64,000 nt of DNA from Lacipirellula limnantheis (GTDB taxonomy: Bacteria > Planctomycetota > Planctomycetia > Pirellulales > Lacipirellulaceae), in the NCBI RefSeq assembly GCF_007746075.1, contig NZ_CP036339.1, positions 2,242,885 through 2,306,884 on the forward strand, given 5' to 3'. Positions 8,093 through 18,655 of this stretch are shown one piece after another (position 1 is the stretch's first letter; every line of letters begins with the position of its first letter). The notes beneath the pieces were generated by a model. It saw only the letters and a list, made by a program, of their open reading frames with translations, did no database searches and was not told where the DNA came from. The position numbers and the translations under genes were made by a program.

Positions 8093-8121
8093 AGCCTCAG
8101 GCCGGCGCCGCTAAGCCAAGC

Positions 8122-8199
8122 CGTCATTCTGACCGCAGCGAAGAAGCCGTAAGCTCACGCGGTACGCGAGCCAGGATCCTCCGCTCCGCGCAGGATGAC
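8122..8199. repeat. Imperfect palindrome in the spacer before gspD
   Basis: GTCATTCTGACCGCAGCGAA at 8122-8141 pairs imperfectly with CTCCGCGCAGGATGAC up to 8199. It lies in the 304-bp gap between the GspM-like gene and gspD; I see no gene in the rest of that gap. Confidence 0.55.
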
Positions 8200-8396
8200 G
8201 CGCCGCGTCGCTCGCGACAGTGATTTCGTCGGCGACTCCTCAGTGCCAGCAATGCTGGCTTTCTCAAAGGGGAATCTCAGCGCGGAATAACTGGCGTACT
8301 GGGTAAACCTTGCCGATTATTCCGATTGTAAGGCCGGCGGCGCCCCTGCGCTGTTGCGTCGCTGCTCGAATTCACTCACCCAGGGCGGTTGGCCCG

Positions 8397-11300
8397 ATGT
8401 CGATCCTCGCCGCCATCAATCACCGAATCACGCTCGTCGCCAGCGGCGTCGCGGCCCTTGTGGCGTTGGTTGCGGTCGCGCTGCCGAGATCGTCCGATCC
8501 GGCTGGCAAGCAGCCGGCCGTCATGGTCGCTTCCGGGGCGCCTGCGATGGCAAAACCCATCGCGCTCCCCGCGCTCGAATTTGACGGAGCCACCGGCGCC
8601 GTTGCCGAGTTGCCTATCGCCGACCACATTCACCAAGCAACGCCGCTGGCGCTGCCCCCGATCAACGCGCTCGACGGAGGAGTCGTTCAGGCTCAGTCGA
8701 CGCAGCCGGTCGCCTCGCCGAACCCTCCGCCCATTGAGGAGCAGCGGATTCCTTCCGCGCCTACCCCGCCCCCGCAGACGACCGCCGCTCCCGCCGCGAA
8801 TGCTCCTGGGCTGCCGGCAAGCGAAGCGACGCTGCAACTCCGGCAACTTTCGTCCGATCAGTTCCACGCTCGCTTAGAACTCGCCTTTGATCGCGCCCTG
8901 CCGCGCATGCCGGACGACGGCACGCCCTGGCTGCGGTTCGCCGTTGATGCGGGCGACAATTCGCCGGTGCTGATCGCCGCCAATCGCGCTACGGGCGAGG
9001 TGCGTCTCGTGGGCCGCCCCGACCAACTGCGGGCGTGGGAAAAAATTGTGGGTGCGCTCGACGCCCCTCCAGCGCCCGACCGCGTCACGCAACTGGTGTC
9101 GACCGAGAAGAGCGCAACGCCTCACGTCAGGCAAACCGCTGGCCTGCTGGTTGCGCAGGCACAGCCGGCGGGCGATCAAGCGCCAAGCAGCTCGCAGGCG
9201 CCAGGTAGCGCTCAGGCGCCGGGCCCCGCGCCGAATGCCGCCCCGGAAATTGCGCTCGCCGATCAAGCGGGCCTGCTCGGTCCCGTGCAAATCGAAGTCG
9301 TCGAAGGGACTGACCTGTTCGTGATTCGCGGCAACCCGCGCGACGTCGAGCGGGTGATGAAAGTCATTGAAGAAATCGAAGCGATGAGCCGGGTCAGCAT
9401 GCCGGAAGTCGTCGTGCGGCCGTTGCTGCACGTCGACTCGCAGTCGATGGCGCTGATCACCTCCCGAATTTTTTCACCGGCAGCGGAGGGAAGCTTCAGC
9501 CTCTACCCCTACTATGGCGCCCTGCTGGCCGTGCCGCTCGGCAAACCGAATGCGTTGTTGCTCGTCGGCCCGCCATCGGCTGTCGGCAAGGCTCAGGAAC
9601 TGCTCGAAAAGCTCGACGTAGGCGGCGGCGAATCGCTGACGCAGTTCGAAACGTTCCGCTTGAAGAACGCGCAAGCTGAACAAGCGCAGTTAGTCGTGGC
9701 GCAGCTGTTCGTCCAGGCCGAGGCCGAGGCCGAGGGAACGGCGCCGCCGCTCGCGCCAAAAGCGCTGGTGATCGCCGAGACGCGCACCAACTCGCTCATC
9801 GTGCGGGCCAGTCCGCGCGACATGGAGGAAATCCGCCGGATGGTTTCGGAGATCGACGCTCCGGGGGGCGAGGCGGTCAACGAGATTCGCGTCTTCCGGT
9901 TGAAGAACTCGATGGCCGCGGAACTGGCCCCCATCCTGCAGCGCGCCGTCCGCGGTGCAGGGCAGGGCGACGACGCCGGCCAGACCGACACGCGCGTCTC
10001 GCAGCTACTCAAAATGGTGACCATCGACGCCGAAGGACAGAAGATTCTCGCCTCCGGCGTTCTGGCGGGCGTTACGGTAAACGCCGACACCCGCGCCAAC
10101 ACGCTGATCGTCTCCGCGCCGCCGGAGAGCATGTCGCTGATGGCGGTGCTAATTGAACAACTCGACGTGCAGCCCGACTCCGTTGCCGAACTGAAGGTTT
10201 TCACCATCGAGAATGGCGACGCGGTCAGCCTCGCCGAAATGCTGCAATCGCTCTTCGGCACTCCCGACCAAGGAGGAGGGCAGGGCGGCCAGGGGGGCGG
10301 CGGCGGGGGAGGGGGCAATCAGGCCGCCGGATCCCGGATCTTTCAGTTGCGGTTCTCCGTCGACGAGCGGACCAACAGCATTATCGCCGCCGGCAGCAGC
10401 GACGAATTGCTGGTCGTCGAAGCGGTGCTCTTGCGGCTCGACGCCAGCGACAGCCGCCAGCGGATCAACGAAGTTTACAAATTGAAAAACGCCGACGCTG
10501 AGCAAGTCGCACTCGCACTGCAAGAATGGCTGCAACAGAAACGAGACGTCGACGCCACGGCACCAGGGGCGACCAGCCCCTTCCAGCAAATCGAGCGCGA
10601 GGTGGTGATCGTCGCTGAAATCAACAGTAACAGCCTCATCATCTCGGCGACGCCGACGTACTTCAAGGAAATCGCCGACATCATCAAGCAGGTCGACGAA
10701 GAAGCCCCGATCGTGATGATCCAGGTGCTTATCGGCGAAGTGACGCTCGGCGACATCGACGAGTTCGGCGTCGAGTTCGGCCTGCAAGACTCGGTCTTGT
10801 TCGATCGCAGCCTGCTGGAGAACATCCAGACCACCACCAACACGACCACCACGGTCAGCCCCGGCGGCCAGCAGAACACCTTCCAGCAGCAGATTATTCA
10901 ATCGGCGACGCTCACGCCGGGCTTCGGGTTCGGCGACGCGGCGCAGCCGCTCGGCAACTCCGGCAGCGATCGCTCGCTGAACACGGCGGGGAACGTCGCC
11001 GCCCAAGGTCTGTCGAGTTTCGGCGTCGGCCGCGTCAGCCAAGCGGCGGGCTTCGGCGGCTTCGTGCTGTCGGCTTCCAGCAACAGCATCAGCATGTTGC
11101 TGCGAGCGCTGCAGCAGTCGCAACGGCTCGAAGTCCTCAGCCGACCGCAGATCATGGCGCTCGACAATCAAACCGGCCGAGCGTTCGTCGGGCAGATCGT
11201 GCCGTACATCACGAGCAGCCAGATCGATCAGCTCGGCCAGCGGACCAATTACGTCGAGTTCCGCGACGTGGGTCTCGAGCTGCTCGTTCGCCCGCGCATC

Positions 11301-11891
11301 AGCCCCGAAAATCTCGTGGTGATGGAAGTCTTCGCCGCGAAGAGCGAGCTTGGCGCCGTCGCCGACGGCGTGCCCATCTCGATCGCCCCCAACGGCACGG
11401 CGATCAACGCCCCAATTATCAACACCATTTCGGCGGAGACGACCATTAGTGCCGTGAGCGGCCAGACGGTGGTCCTCAGCGGGCTCATCGTGAAGCGGGA
11501 CCGCGAGCTTCATCGCCGCGTGCCGCTGCTCGCCGACATTCCGCTGTTGGGCGACCTATTTCGATTTGACTCGAAGCAGGTCCAGAAGGCGGAACTGCTG
11601 ATCGTGCTGACGCCGCATGTGATCCGCAGCCGACAGCAATCGGAAATGATGAAGCAGGTCGAGTCGGCCCGCATGAGCTGGTGCCTTTCCGACGTGGTGT
11701 CGATCAACGGTCCGGCCGGCCTGCGAAGTGCGACCGATACGCTCGGCGCCGCCGAGGCCGAAGCCGTCTTCCCCACGGAAGTTCCCAACGTCGACGGCCG
11801 CTTCGACTCGCAGGAGACGGTGACGACGCCGGGCGTGTTGCCCCCTCCGCCGCAACAGCAACCGACTCTCGCGCCAGTGCAAACGCAGTAG
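8397..11891 (+). CDS. gspD: Type II secretion outer-membrane secretin GspD, extended
   Basis: 1164 residues from ATG 8397, against about 650-750 for typical GspD. MSILAAINHRITLVASG plus a hydrophobic run to VALP suggests a signal segment; a start at 8310 would bury it. A Pro/Ala/Gln-rich region follows to about residue 150. The periplasmic part repeats an N1-like module, each with a F.LKN(A/S) strand and a later N(T/S)LI(V/I).A strand: starts near 9640, 9885, 10190 and 10465, with one or two more degenerate copies before. The module near 10265 carries a Gly/Gln insert like those in the pseudopilins. The C-terminal secretin domain is clear: SVLFDRSLL, VLSRPQIMALDNQ, VVLSGLIVKRD, RRVPLLADIPLLGDLF, and LLIVLTPHVI. 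It forms the outer-membrane channel of the system. Confidence 0.95.
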   Translation: MSILAAINHRITLVASGVAALVALVAVALPRSSDPAGKQPAVMVASGAPAMAKPIALPALEFDGATGAVAELPIADHIHQATPLALPPINALDGGVVQAQSTQPVASPNPPPIEEQRIPSAPTPPPQTTAAPAANAPGLPASEATLQLRQLSSDQFHARLELAFDRALPRMPDDGTPWLRFAVDAGDNSPVLIAANRATGEVRLVGRPDQLRAWEKIVGALDAPPAPDRVTQLVSTEKSATPHVRQTAGLLVAQAQPAGDQAPSSSQAPGSAQAPGPAPNAAPEIALADQAGLLGPVQIEVVEGTDLFVIRGNPRDVERVMKVIEEIEAMSRVSMPEVVVRPLLHVDSQSMALITSRIFSPAAEGSFSLYPYYGALLAVPLGKPNALLLVGPPSAVGKAQELLEKLDVGGGESLTQFETFRLKNAQAEQAQLVVAQLFVQAEAEAEGTAPPLAPKALVIAETRTNSLIVRASPRDMEEIRRMVSEIDAPGGEAVNEIRVFRLKNSMAAELAPILQRAVRGAGQGDDAGQTDTRVSQLLKMVTIDAEGQKILASGVLAGVTVNADTRANTLIVSAPPESMSLMAVLIEQLDVQPDSVAELKVFTIENGDAVSLAEMLQSLFGTPDQGGGQGGQGGGGGGGGNQAAGSRIFQLRFSVDERTNSIIAAGSSDELLVVEAVLLRLDASDSRQRINEVYKLKNADAEQVALALQEWLQQKRDVDATAPGATSPFQQIEREVVIVAEINSNSLIISATPTYFKEIADIIKQVDEEAPIVMIQVLIGEVTLGDIDEFGVEFGLQDSVLFDRSLLENIQTTTNTTTTVSPGGQQNTFQQQIIQSATLTPGFGFGDAAQPLGNSGSDRSLNTAGNVAAQGLSSFGVGRVSQAAGFGGFVLSASSNSISMLLRALQQSQRLEVLSRPQIMALDNQTGRAFVGQIVPYITSSQIDQLGQRTNYVEFRDVGLELLVRPRISPENLVVMEVFAAKSELGAVADGVPISIAPNGTAINAPIINTISAETTISAVSGQTVVLSGLIVKRDRELHRRVPLLADIPLLGDLFRFDSKQVQKAELLIVLTPHVIRSRQQSEMMKQVESARMSWCLSDVVSINGPAGLRSATDTLGAAEAEAVFPTEVPNVDGRFDSQETVTTPGVLPPPPQQQPTLAPVQTQ

Positions 11892-11942
11892 CTTGGCTCG
11901 CTTTCCACGACGATCCAACGACAACGCTCCACTACTCGCCAG

Positions 11943-13022
11943 ATGCTAGCTATGCCAACCAAGATCAACAATCGCCTGCGATCCGCCATTTGGGCGGGGC
12001 CACTGTTGACGCTGGTCGCGTTGGCGAGCTCGACAGGCTGCGCCGGCAAGACGAGCAAGTGGAGCGTGACGAATTGGGACGTCAAGAAAGCCGTCGGCAT
12101 CAAACCTGAGAAGCCCGAACCGGAGTTGCCGGAACGGATGGTCGCCACATGGACCGACACGACGCTCAGCACGGTGGGACAGTCGCCAAAGCGCGGCTTC
12201 GGGGGCAAGCTGATGTTCTTCAAGCGCGGCTCCGAAGATCCGGTTCGCGTCGAGGGAAACCTCGTTGTTTACGCCTTCGACGAAACGGATCGCCCCGACC
12301 ATGAAACTCACCCAACGCGGAAGTACATTTTCCCGGTTGAAGAGTTCATCCGCCACGAAAGCGATTCAACGCTTGGTCCGGCGTATAGCTTCTGGCTGCC
12401 GTGGGATGAGATCGGCGGGCAGCAGCGGCACATTAGTCTGATCGCCAAGTTTGAACCCAAAGATGGCGCTGTCGTCATCGGCGAGCAGACGCGCCATCTG
12501 TTGCCGGGACTGACGAATGACCCGAATGCCGACAAGCCGCTCCTCGCAAAAACGGTGCAGACTGACAACGGCGAACAGGTGCGACTTGCCGCTTACGGCG
12601 GCCAGGCCGCGGCGACTTTGACGCCGGGCCCCGTTGGTCCGGCGGAGCACTCGGTGGTGGCGCCGGCCCGGCAGCGCGAGATGTCGACGGCGACCATTCC
12701 GTTGCCTAAGCGCCTCGGCGAAGCGGCGGCGCAAGAGCAAACGACGACGTTCAGCAAGGCAACTTCGGGAACGCCGTTGTCGCAGCTGTCGACGACGAAG
12801 TCGGAGCAAACGGCGACGGCCGCCGCCGCGCCGCCGTCTCAGGTCGTGCAGGCTGCGGCCATGATGCCGGCGCTGCCAGCCTCAGTCCCAGCCACCGTCA
12901 CAACGGCGACGCAACGCAAGGCGATGATCGAGGCGGCTAAGGCGCCGGCGGCGGGCCCTGGATCTCTACGAGATTCTCTACTGCAGACACTCCCGGCTCA
13001 AGCGAGGCCATCCGGGCGATAA
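11943..13022 (+). CDS. Putative lipoprotein encoded downstream of gspD
   Basis: 359 residues. MLAMPTKINNRLRSAIWAG, then a hydrophobic stretch ending LASSTGC, resembles a lipoprotein signal with Cys at about residue 33. The middle (residues 60-200) has KRGFGGKLMFFKRGSEDPVRVEGNLVVYAF and HISLIAKFEPKDGAVVIGEQTR, a compact beta-rich part; the C-terminal third is Ala/Thr/Pro-rich and probably disordered. It starts 51 bases after gspD, so it is probably cotranscribed. I do not recognise a characterised family. Its position suggests a pilotin-like or other accessory role in the secretion system, but nothing in the sequence proves it. ATG 11952 is an alternative start. The 3' end overlaps the convergent BON gene by 86 bases. 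Confidence 0.75.
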   Translation: MLAMPTKINNRLRSAIWAGPLLTLVALASSTGCAGKTSKWSVTNWDVKKAVGIKPEKPEPELPERMVATWTDTTLSTVGQSPKRGFGGKLMFFKRGSEDPVRVEGNLVVYAFDETDRPDHETHPTRKYIFPVEEFIRHESDSTLGPAYSFWLPWDEIGGQQRHISLIAKFEPKDGAVVIGEQTRHLLPGLTNDPNADKPLLAKTVQTDNGEQVRLAAYGGQAAATLTPGPVGPAEHSVVAPARQREMSTATIPLPKRLGEAAAQEQTTTFSKATSGTPLSQLSTTKSEQTATAAAAPPSQVVQAAAMMPALPASVPATVTTATQRKAMIEAAKAPAAGPGSLRDSLLQTLPAQARPSGR

Positions 13023-13704
13023 GTTCGCGATCGCGCTCGTTCGCCACGGTGCCGCGAATAACCGCGGTGCGGCCAACCATTTGGATCTGCGGCGAGTCGA
13101 CGCCAATCACGTCCATTTGCTTGACGAGCCTCGCCTGCACGCGCACGTCGGTCTGTGCGGTCATCGCCGCCGGGACGTCGAAAGCGGGACGCAACTGGAC
13201 GCGAATCGCCGGCGGGGCGGCATTCTGCTCACGCCAGCGGCGGCGCGATTCGCGCATCTCGTTCAGGTTTTCGACCATCGCGTCGAGCATGCCGCCCGTG
13301 CCGCGGCGAGCGTTCTGGCTCTCGAAGCTGTTGCGAACGTCGTCGGCGTCGCGGCCGACGAATCCGCCCTGTTGGAAACGCTCACCAGCTGTTTGGGCCA
13401 GACCTGCAGCCATCGGGCCCTGGCCAACGCCACCTTGTCCCGAGGCCCCGTTCGCGTCGGCCGCGCCGTTGACGCCAAGTCCGCCACGGGCTTGTCCGCC
13501 GCCAAAAGCACCCCCGCGAGCCCCGTTTGATGCCGTGGCCCGCCCGCTGGAGATGCCCCCAGCGTAGCTGTTGCGAAGGCTGCCTGATTGTGACTGATTG
13601 AGCGAATTGCGGGCGCCCTGAGCCGCGGCCTGGTCGACGTTCGTCGCCGACGCGAGAACGCCGACGGCCAGCACGACGGCGGCGAATTGGAGCGAACGCT
13701 GCAT
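12937..13704 (-). CDS. Secreted BON-domain protein
   Basis: 255 residues from ATG at 13702-13704. MQRSLQFAAVVLAVGVLASATNVDQAAAQ is a Sec signal peptide. Residues about 30-110 are Gly/Ser/Asn/Ala-rich. The C-terminal ~75 residues (from TDVRVQARL through QIQMVGRTAVIRGTV, DRELIARMASLEPGVSAVENLVEI) fit a BON domain, the alpha/beta module of periplasmic proteins such as OsmY that is thought to bind phospholipid surfaces. The stop codon lies inside the convergent lipoprotein gene, so 86 bases code on both strands. Confidence 0.8.
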   Translation of the reverse strand: MQRSLQFAAVVLAVGVLASATNVDQAAAQGARNSLNQSQSGSLRNSYAGGISSGRATASNGARGGAFGGGQARGGLGVNGAADANGASGQGGVGQGPMAAGLAQTAGERFQQGGFVGRDADDVRNSFESQNARRGTGGMLDAMVENLNEMRESRRRWREQNAAPPAIRVQLRPAFDVPAAMTAQTDVRVQARLVKQMDVIGVDSPQIQMVGRTAVIRGTVANERDRELIARMASLEPGVSAVENLVEIQGPPPAP

Positions 13705-13928
13705 CCGAAGGATCTCCCGGCACTCAAGGGCAGAGCAGCCCAAGTATACCACTTATTCCGAATCGGGCCAAAACCGCCGCGTAATTGCCCCGGCTATTCT
13801 GGCCGGCTAAACCCCGAGTTCTCCACTCACCCGCCAGCCGTCAAGTCGTTGACCCGCCGCGGCCAACTTTGCAAACTGTGAACTCTCATTGAACAACGTT
13901 CTCACCAGCGGCAACAGGATCAGGGGCG

Positions 13929-14933
13929 ATGGAATTTCAAATAACAGGCCCTTCGGGGATGCGCGCGAAGTTCGTGTCGCGCGGCGCGACCTTGGCGGAG
14001 CTCTGGACGCCGGATCGCGACGGGCGGCTGGCCGACGTGGTGCTCGGCTTCGATACTGAAGCCGGTTACGCCACGACCGACAATCAGCATTTTGGCTGCA
14101 CCACCGGCCGGTTCGCCAATCGCATCGCGCTCGGCAAGTTCACGCTCGACGGCAAGGAGTATCAACTTGCGATTAACAACGGGGTCAATCACCTCCATGG
14201 CGGTTCCAAACGCGACCTCTCGCGCGTCGAGTGGGAAGGCGAGCCGTTTGAAGGTCCGGCGGGATCCGGCGTGAGATTCCATTACCTCAGCCCCGACGGC
14301 GAAGAGGGGTACCCCGGCAATCTCGACGTGACTGTCACCTATACACTGACCCCCGGCAATGCCGTCAAGATCGACTATGAGGCGACGACCGATCAGGCGA
14401 CGCCGATCAACCTGACGAACCACAGTTACTTCAATCTTTCTGGCCACGGGACGCCATCGGTCCTCGACCACGAGGTTTGGATCGGCGCCGATCGCTATAC
14501 GCCGACCGACAATGGGTTGATTCCCACCGGCGAGCTGGCTCCCGTCGAAGGGACGCCGCTCGATTTCCGCACGCAGCGACGTCTTGGGGATCGCATCGGG
14601 GAATTGGCCGCGGGACCTGCCGGAGGGTACGACCATAACTTCGTCCTCAACGGCCCGATCGGCGTTATGAAGCTGGCGGCGACGGTGTTCGACCCCGCCT
14701 CGGGCCGCACCCTACGCGTCCACACCGACCAGCCAGGGATGCAGCTTTACACGTCGAACTTCGTCTGGGGGCAAACCTGCAAAGCGGGGCAGGTCTACCG
14801 CAAGCAATCGGCGCTTTGCTTGGAGACGCAGCACTTCCCCGATTCGCCTAACAAACCGCAGTTCCCCTCGTGCATCCTTCGACCGGGCGAAACGTACCGC
14901 TATACATGCGCGTATGAGTTCGGCGTCGAATAA
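13929..14933 (+). CDS. galM: Aldose 1-epimerase (galactose mutarotase)
   Basis: 334 residues, the normal length. It interconverts alpha and beta anomers of galactose/glucose in the Leloir pathway. Active-site features of the family are present: FANRI and the NGVNHLHGG motif with the first catalytic His, PINLTNHSYFNLSG with the second, GYDHNFVL, and LCLETQHFPDSPN with the catalytic Glu. No signal peptide is seen, so it is cytoplasmic. It stands alone, with no galK/T/E nearby. It converges on greA with a palindromic spacer in between. Confidence 0.93.
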   Translation: MEFQITGPSGMRAKFVSRGATLAELWTPDRDGRLADVVLGFDTEAGYATTDNQHFGCTTGRFANRIALGKFTLDGKEYQLAINNGVNHLHGGSKRDLSRVEWEGEPFEGPAGSGVRFHYLSPDGEEGYPGNLDVTVTYTLTPGNAVKIDYEATTDQATPINLTNHSYFNLSGHGTPSVLDHEVWIGADRYTPTDNGLIPTGELAPVEGTPLDFRTQRRLGDRIGELAAGPAGGYDHNFVLNGPIGVMKLAATVFDPASGRTLRVHTDQPGMQLYTSNFVWGQTCKAGQVYRKQSALCLETQHFPDSPNKPQFPSCILRPGETYRYTCAYEFGVE

Positions 14934-14943
14934 CCGGGAAGAT

Positions 14944-15042
14944 AACGAATGACGGAATCCGAATGACGAATGAAATGCCGGAGGGCGCTGGTCTACGCCC
15001 CATTCGTCATTCTGGCTTCGTCATTAGTCCCGTGAGGGACTA
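14944..15042. terminator. Palindromic spacer between convergent galM and greA
   Basis: AACGAATGACGGAATCCGAA... at 14944-14972 pairs with CATTCGTCATTCTGGC... at 15001-15026. A second hairpin, TAGTCCC-GTGA-GGGACTA at 15025-15042, ends on the greA stop codon. Both could terminate transcription from either side, though no clear U-run follows. The ATGACGAATG unit recurs at 52508-52600. Confidence 0.55.
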
Positions 15043-15516
15043 CTCAAAGCGAATCTCAAGAATCTTGAACCGATTCGTCCCGGCCGGGACTTCGATCTCT
15101 GCCTTCTCGCCGACTTTCAGGCCCAGCAGTCCTTGGGCGAGCGGGCTGGTGACGAGGATTTTGCCGACGTCGTAATCCTCCTCGCCGGCGCCGACCAGCG
15201 TGAACTCTTCGGTGTCGCCGAACTCCAGATCTTTCACCTTCACCGTGCAGCCAAAGACGACCTGATCTTTTGGCAGCGTGGCCGGGTCGACGATCTCGCC
15301 GCTGGCGAGCTTGCTCTTCAGCATGTTGATCTTCGCTTGCAGCATCCCCTGGCTTTCGCGGGCGCCGTGGTACTCGGCGTTTTCCTTGAGATCGCCGTCG
15401 GCGCGCGCAATGGCAATCCGCTTCTCAATCTCGGGCATCTGGACGTTTTCCAGCTCGTTCAACTCGGCCTTGAGTTTCTCGTAGCCGGCCCGGGTCATCG
15501 GAGTGCGATCGCTCAT
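15040..15516 (-). CDS. greA: Transcription elongation factor GreA
   Basis: 158 residues from ATG at 15514-15516, exactly the E. coli GreA length, with GAGGAAGAA as Shine-Dalgarno. Residues 1-75 form the antiparallel coiled coil ([31 protein letters not shown]); the acidic tip residues needed to place Mg2+ in the RNA polymerase secondary channel are in DLKENAEYH. Residues 80-158 are the globular FKBP-like domain ([29 protein letters not shown]). It rescues backtracked RNA polymerase by stimulating transcript cleavage. A frame extension up to 15600 lacks family support. Confidence 0.95.
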   Translation of the reverse strand: MSDRTPMTRAGYEKLKAELNELENVQMPEIEKRIAIARADGDLKENAEYHGARESQGMLQAKINMLKSKLASGEIVDPATLPKDQVVFGCTVKVKDLEFGDTEEFTLVGAGEEDYDVGKILVTSPLAQGLLGLKVGEKAEIEVPAGTNRFKILEIRFE

Positions 15517-15708
15517 TTCTTCCTCGCTCAAATAAAACGGGTCTTCCTTACGGAAGACCCTCGCGTGAATCCCCAAATTGTTTATTGATCGGCCCGCCAT
15601 GTAAAGGGCGAGCCCTATTCGTATTTTCGGCGGAAACCGCCCCGGCGCTTAACGCCTTTCGCCGTCGGTCAGTGACTTGGGGGAAGCTTGGCCGGGCGGC
15701 GTCGCCGG

Positions 15709-16413
15709 TCACCGTTCCCCGGCATAGAGCAACCGCCCGCATGCGGTGCAGAATACCGGCTTGCCCATCATCAGGTGATTCTGCATGTTCAGGGTGACCT
15801 GTTTGCCGCAGCCTTCGCAGACGCCATCCTCCATTTTGGCCATGCCATCGGCCCCTTTGCCGCGAATGACGCGGCGATAATCGTCCCGGAAGTCCGCCGG
15901 CAACGCCTGCTCGGCCTCGCCGAGTTCGGCTTCCAACCGGGCAACGTCGGCGGCAATCAGCGCCCCTTCCTGGGCCACCGAGTCGCGAAACTTGCTGAGT
16001 TCCGTCTTCCCGGCCGCAAGACGCTCTTTCACCTCGACGACAACTGCCTCAAGCTGATCGATCCGCTCCATCGTTTCGAGGATCTCGTCGGCCAGCACGC
16101 TGCCGGCCATTTCGGCGGCGGCGATCTGGTCGATCATCGTCTGGTACTCCTTGTTATTGCTGCAGGAGTTCAGCTTTACCCTCCAGTCGGCGATGCGGCT
16201 TTCGTTCGATTTAAGATCGAGCTGCTTTCGGTCGCTGAGCGCCTTGGTGTGCTTGACGCTGTCTTGCGCGGCGACTAGTTCGGCATCGAGCTTGGCCGCA
16301 TTGACCTCGCGGGCCTTCACCTGGCGCGGACCCTTCTCTTGCCGCTCGCGCAGGTCGGAAAGTTGCCGGTGAATCCGGTGAAGTCGTTGCAGCAATTCGG
16401 CGGAAAGCGCCAT
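15709..16413 (-). CDS. Coiled-coil protein with C-terminal C4 zinc ribbon (DUF164 / zf-RING_7 type)
   Basis: 234 residues from ATG at 16411-16413. Residues 1-185 are a long, charged, heptad-like helical hairpin (LHRIHRQLSDLRERQEKGP, KVKERLAAGKTELSKFRDS). The C-terminal ~35 residues are a zinc ribbon with CEGCG and FCTACGRLLY as the two Cys pairs. This is the broad bacterial family once called DUF164, proposed to act as nucleic-acid-binding or chaperone-like proteins; no enzymatic role is known. It follows rpoD and precedes greA on the same strand, but a strong terminator separates it from rpoD. Confidence 0.85.
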   Translation of the reverse strand: MALSAELLQRLHRIHRQLSDLRERQEKGPRQVKAREVNAAKLDAELVAAQDSVKHTKALSDRKQLDLKSNESRIADWRVKLNSCSNNKEYQTMIDQIAAAEMAGSVLADEILETMERIDQLEAVVVEVKERLAAGKTELSKFRDSVAQEGALIAADVARLEAELGEAEQALPADFRDDYRRVIRGKGADGMAKMEDGVCEGCGKQVTLNMQNHLMMGKPVFCTACGRLLYAGER

Positions 16414-16600
16414 CGGTCGCGGCTCGCAGGGTGTCGTGGACCGTGCATTGTACCGCACAACGCCAGAGGCGACAGCGGGCCTGATGTGTCGCAGGCACTC
16501 GGAGCGTGCTTGAGATATTTCGGCCGTTCGCCGTCAAGTCTGCCGAGTCGGCCAGGAGTTTTTGGCCAACTCGGGCGCTGTTGAAAACCGCTAATTCTGC

Positions 16601-16641
16601 AAAAAAAGAACGGGCGTCGCGGAAATCTTCCGCGACGCCCG
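16601..16641 (-). terminator. Rho-independent terminator downstream of rpoD
   Basis: CGGGCGTCGCGGAA at 16611-16624 pairs perfectly with TTCCGCGACGCCCG at 16628-16641 around a 3-base loop. Read on the minus strand, the stem is followed by TTCTTTTTTTG. This is a textbook intrinsic terminator for the rpoD transcript. Confidence 0.9.
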
Positions 16642-16743
16642 TGGACGAACGTTTGCTTTGTTGTCGTTGCTTGTACCAGGCGCCCCGGAGGGCGGTGGCC
16701 CTCCGGCTAGTACGCGAAATTTGACGCTGGAACAATGCTTGCC

Positions 16744-18438
<1,695 letters not shown>

Positions 18439-18655
18439 CTGAAACTCCTCCTGCACATCCTGTGCAATGGCGAAGTTGGCGGGTCTGGAATCGGCAGGCG
18501 TTATCCCCCTCCCTGGAAGGGACGGGCTAGGGGAAGGATTCACGACGTTCGCGTTGCACATCAGCGCGGGAACTGCAGCAACCGTCTGAAATCCCTCACC
18601 TATCCTCTCCCTGCAAGGGAGAGGGACGACATCCAACCAATTCTCGCCAAGCACC
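18439..18655. repeat. dnaG-rpoD spacer with short hairpin repeats
   Basis: 217 bp with no gene. CCTCTCCCTGCAAGGGAGAGG at 18604-18624 is a near-perfect hairpin, and a related but decayed CCCCCTCCCTGGAAGGG motif lies at about 18504-18520. A hairpin between dnaG and rpoD could modulate read-through or mRNA processing, but the motif also looks like a dispersed repeat. Confidence 0.5.

Noticed and set aside
10149..11513. 454-codon open frame on the minus strand inside gspD
   Set aside because: It is antisense to the clear secretin domain, has no start signal, and its composition (His/Asp/Arg/Leu-rich) is typical of a GC-rich shadow frame.
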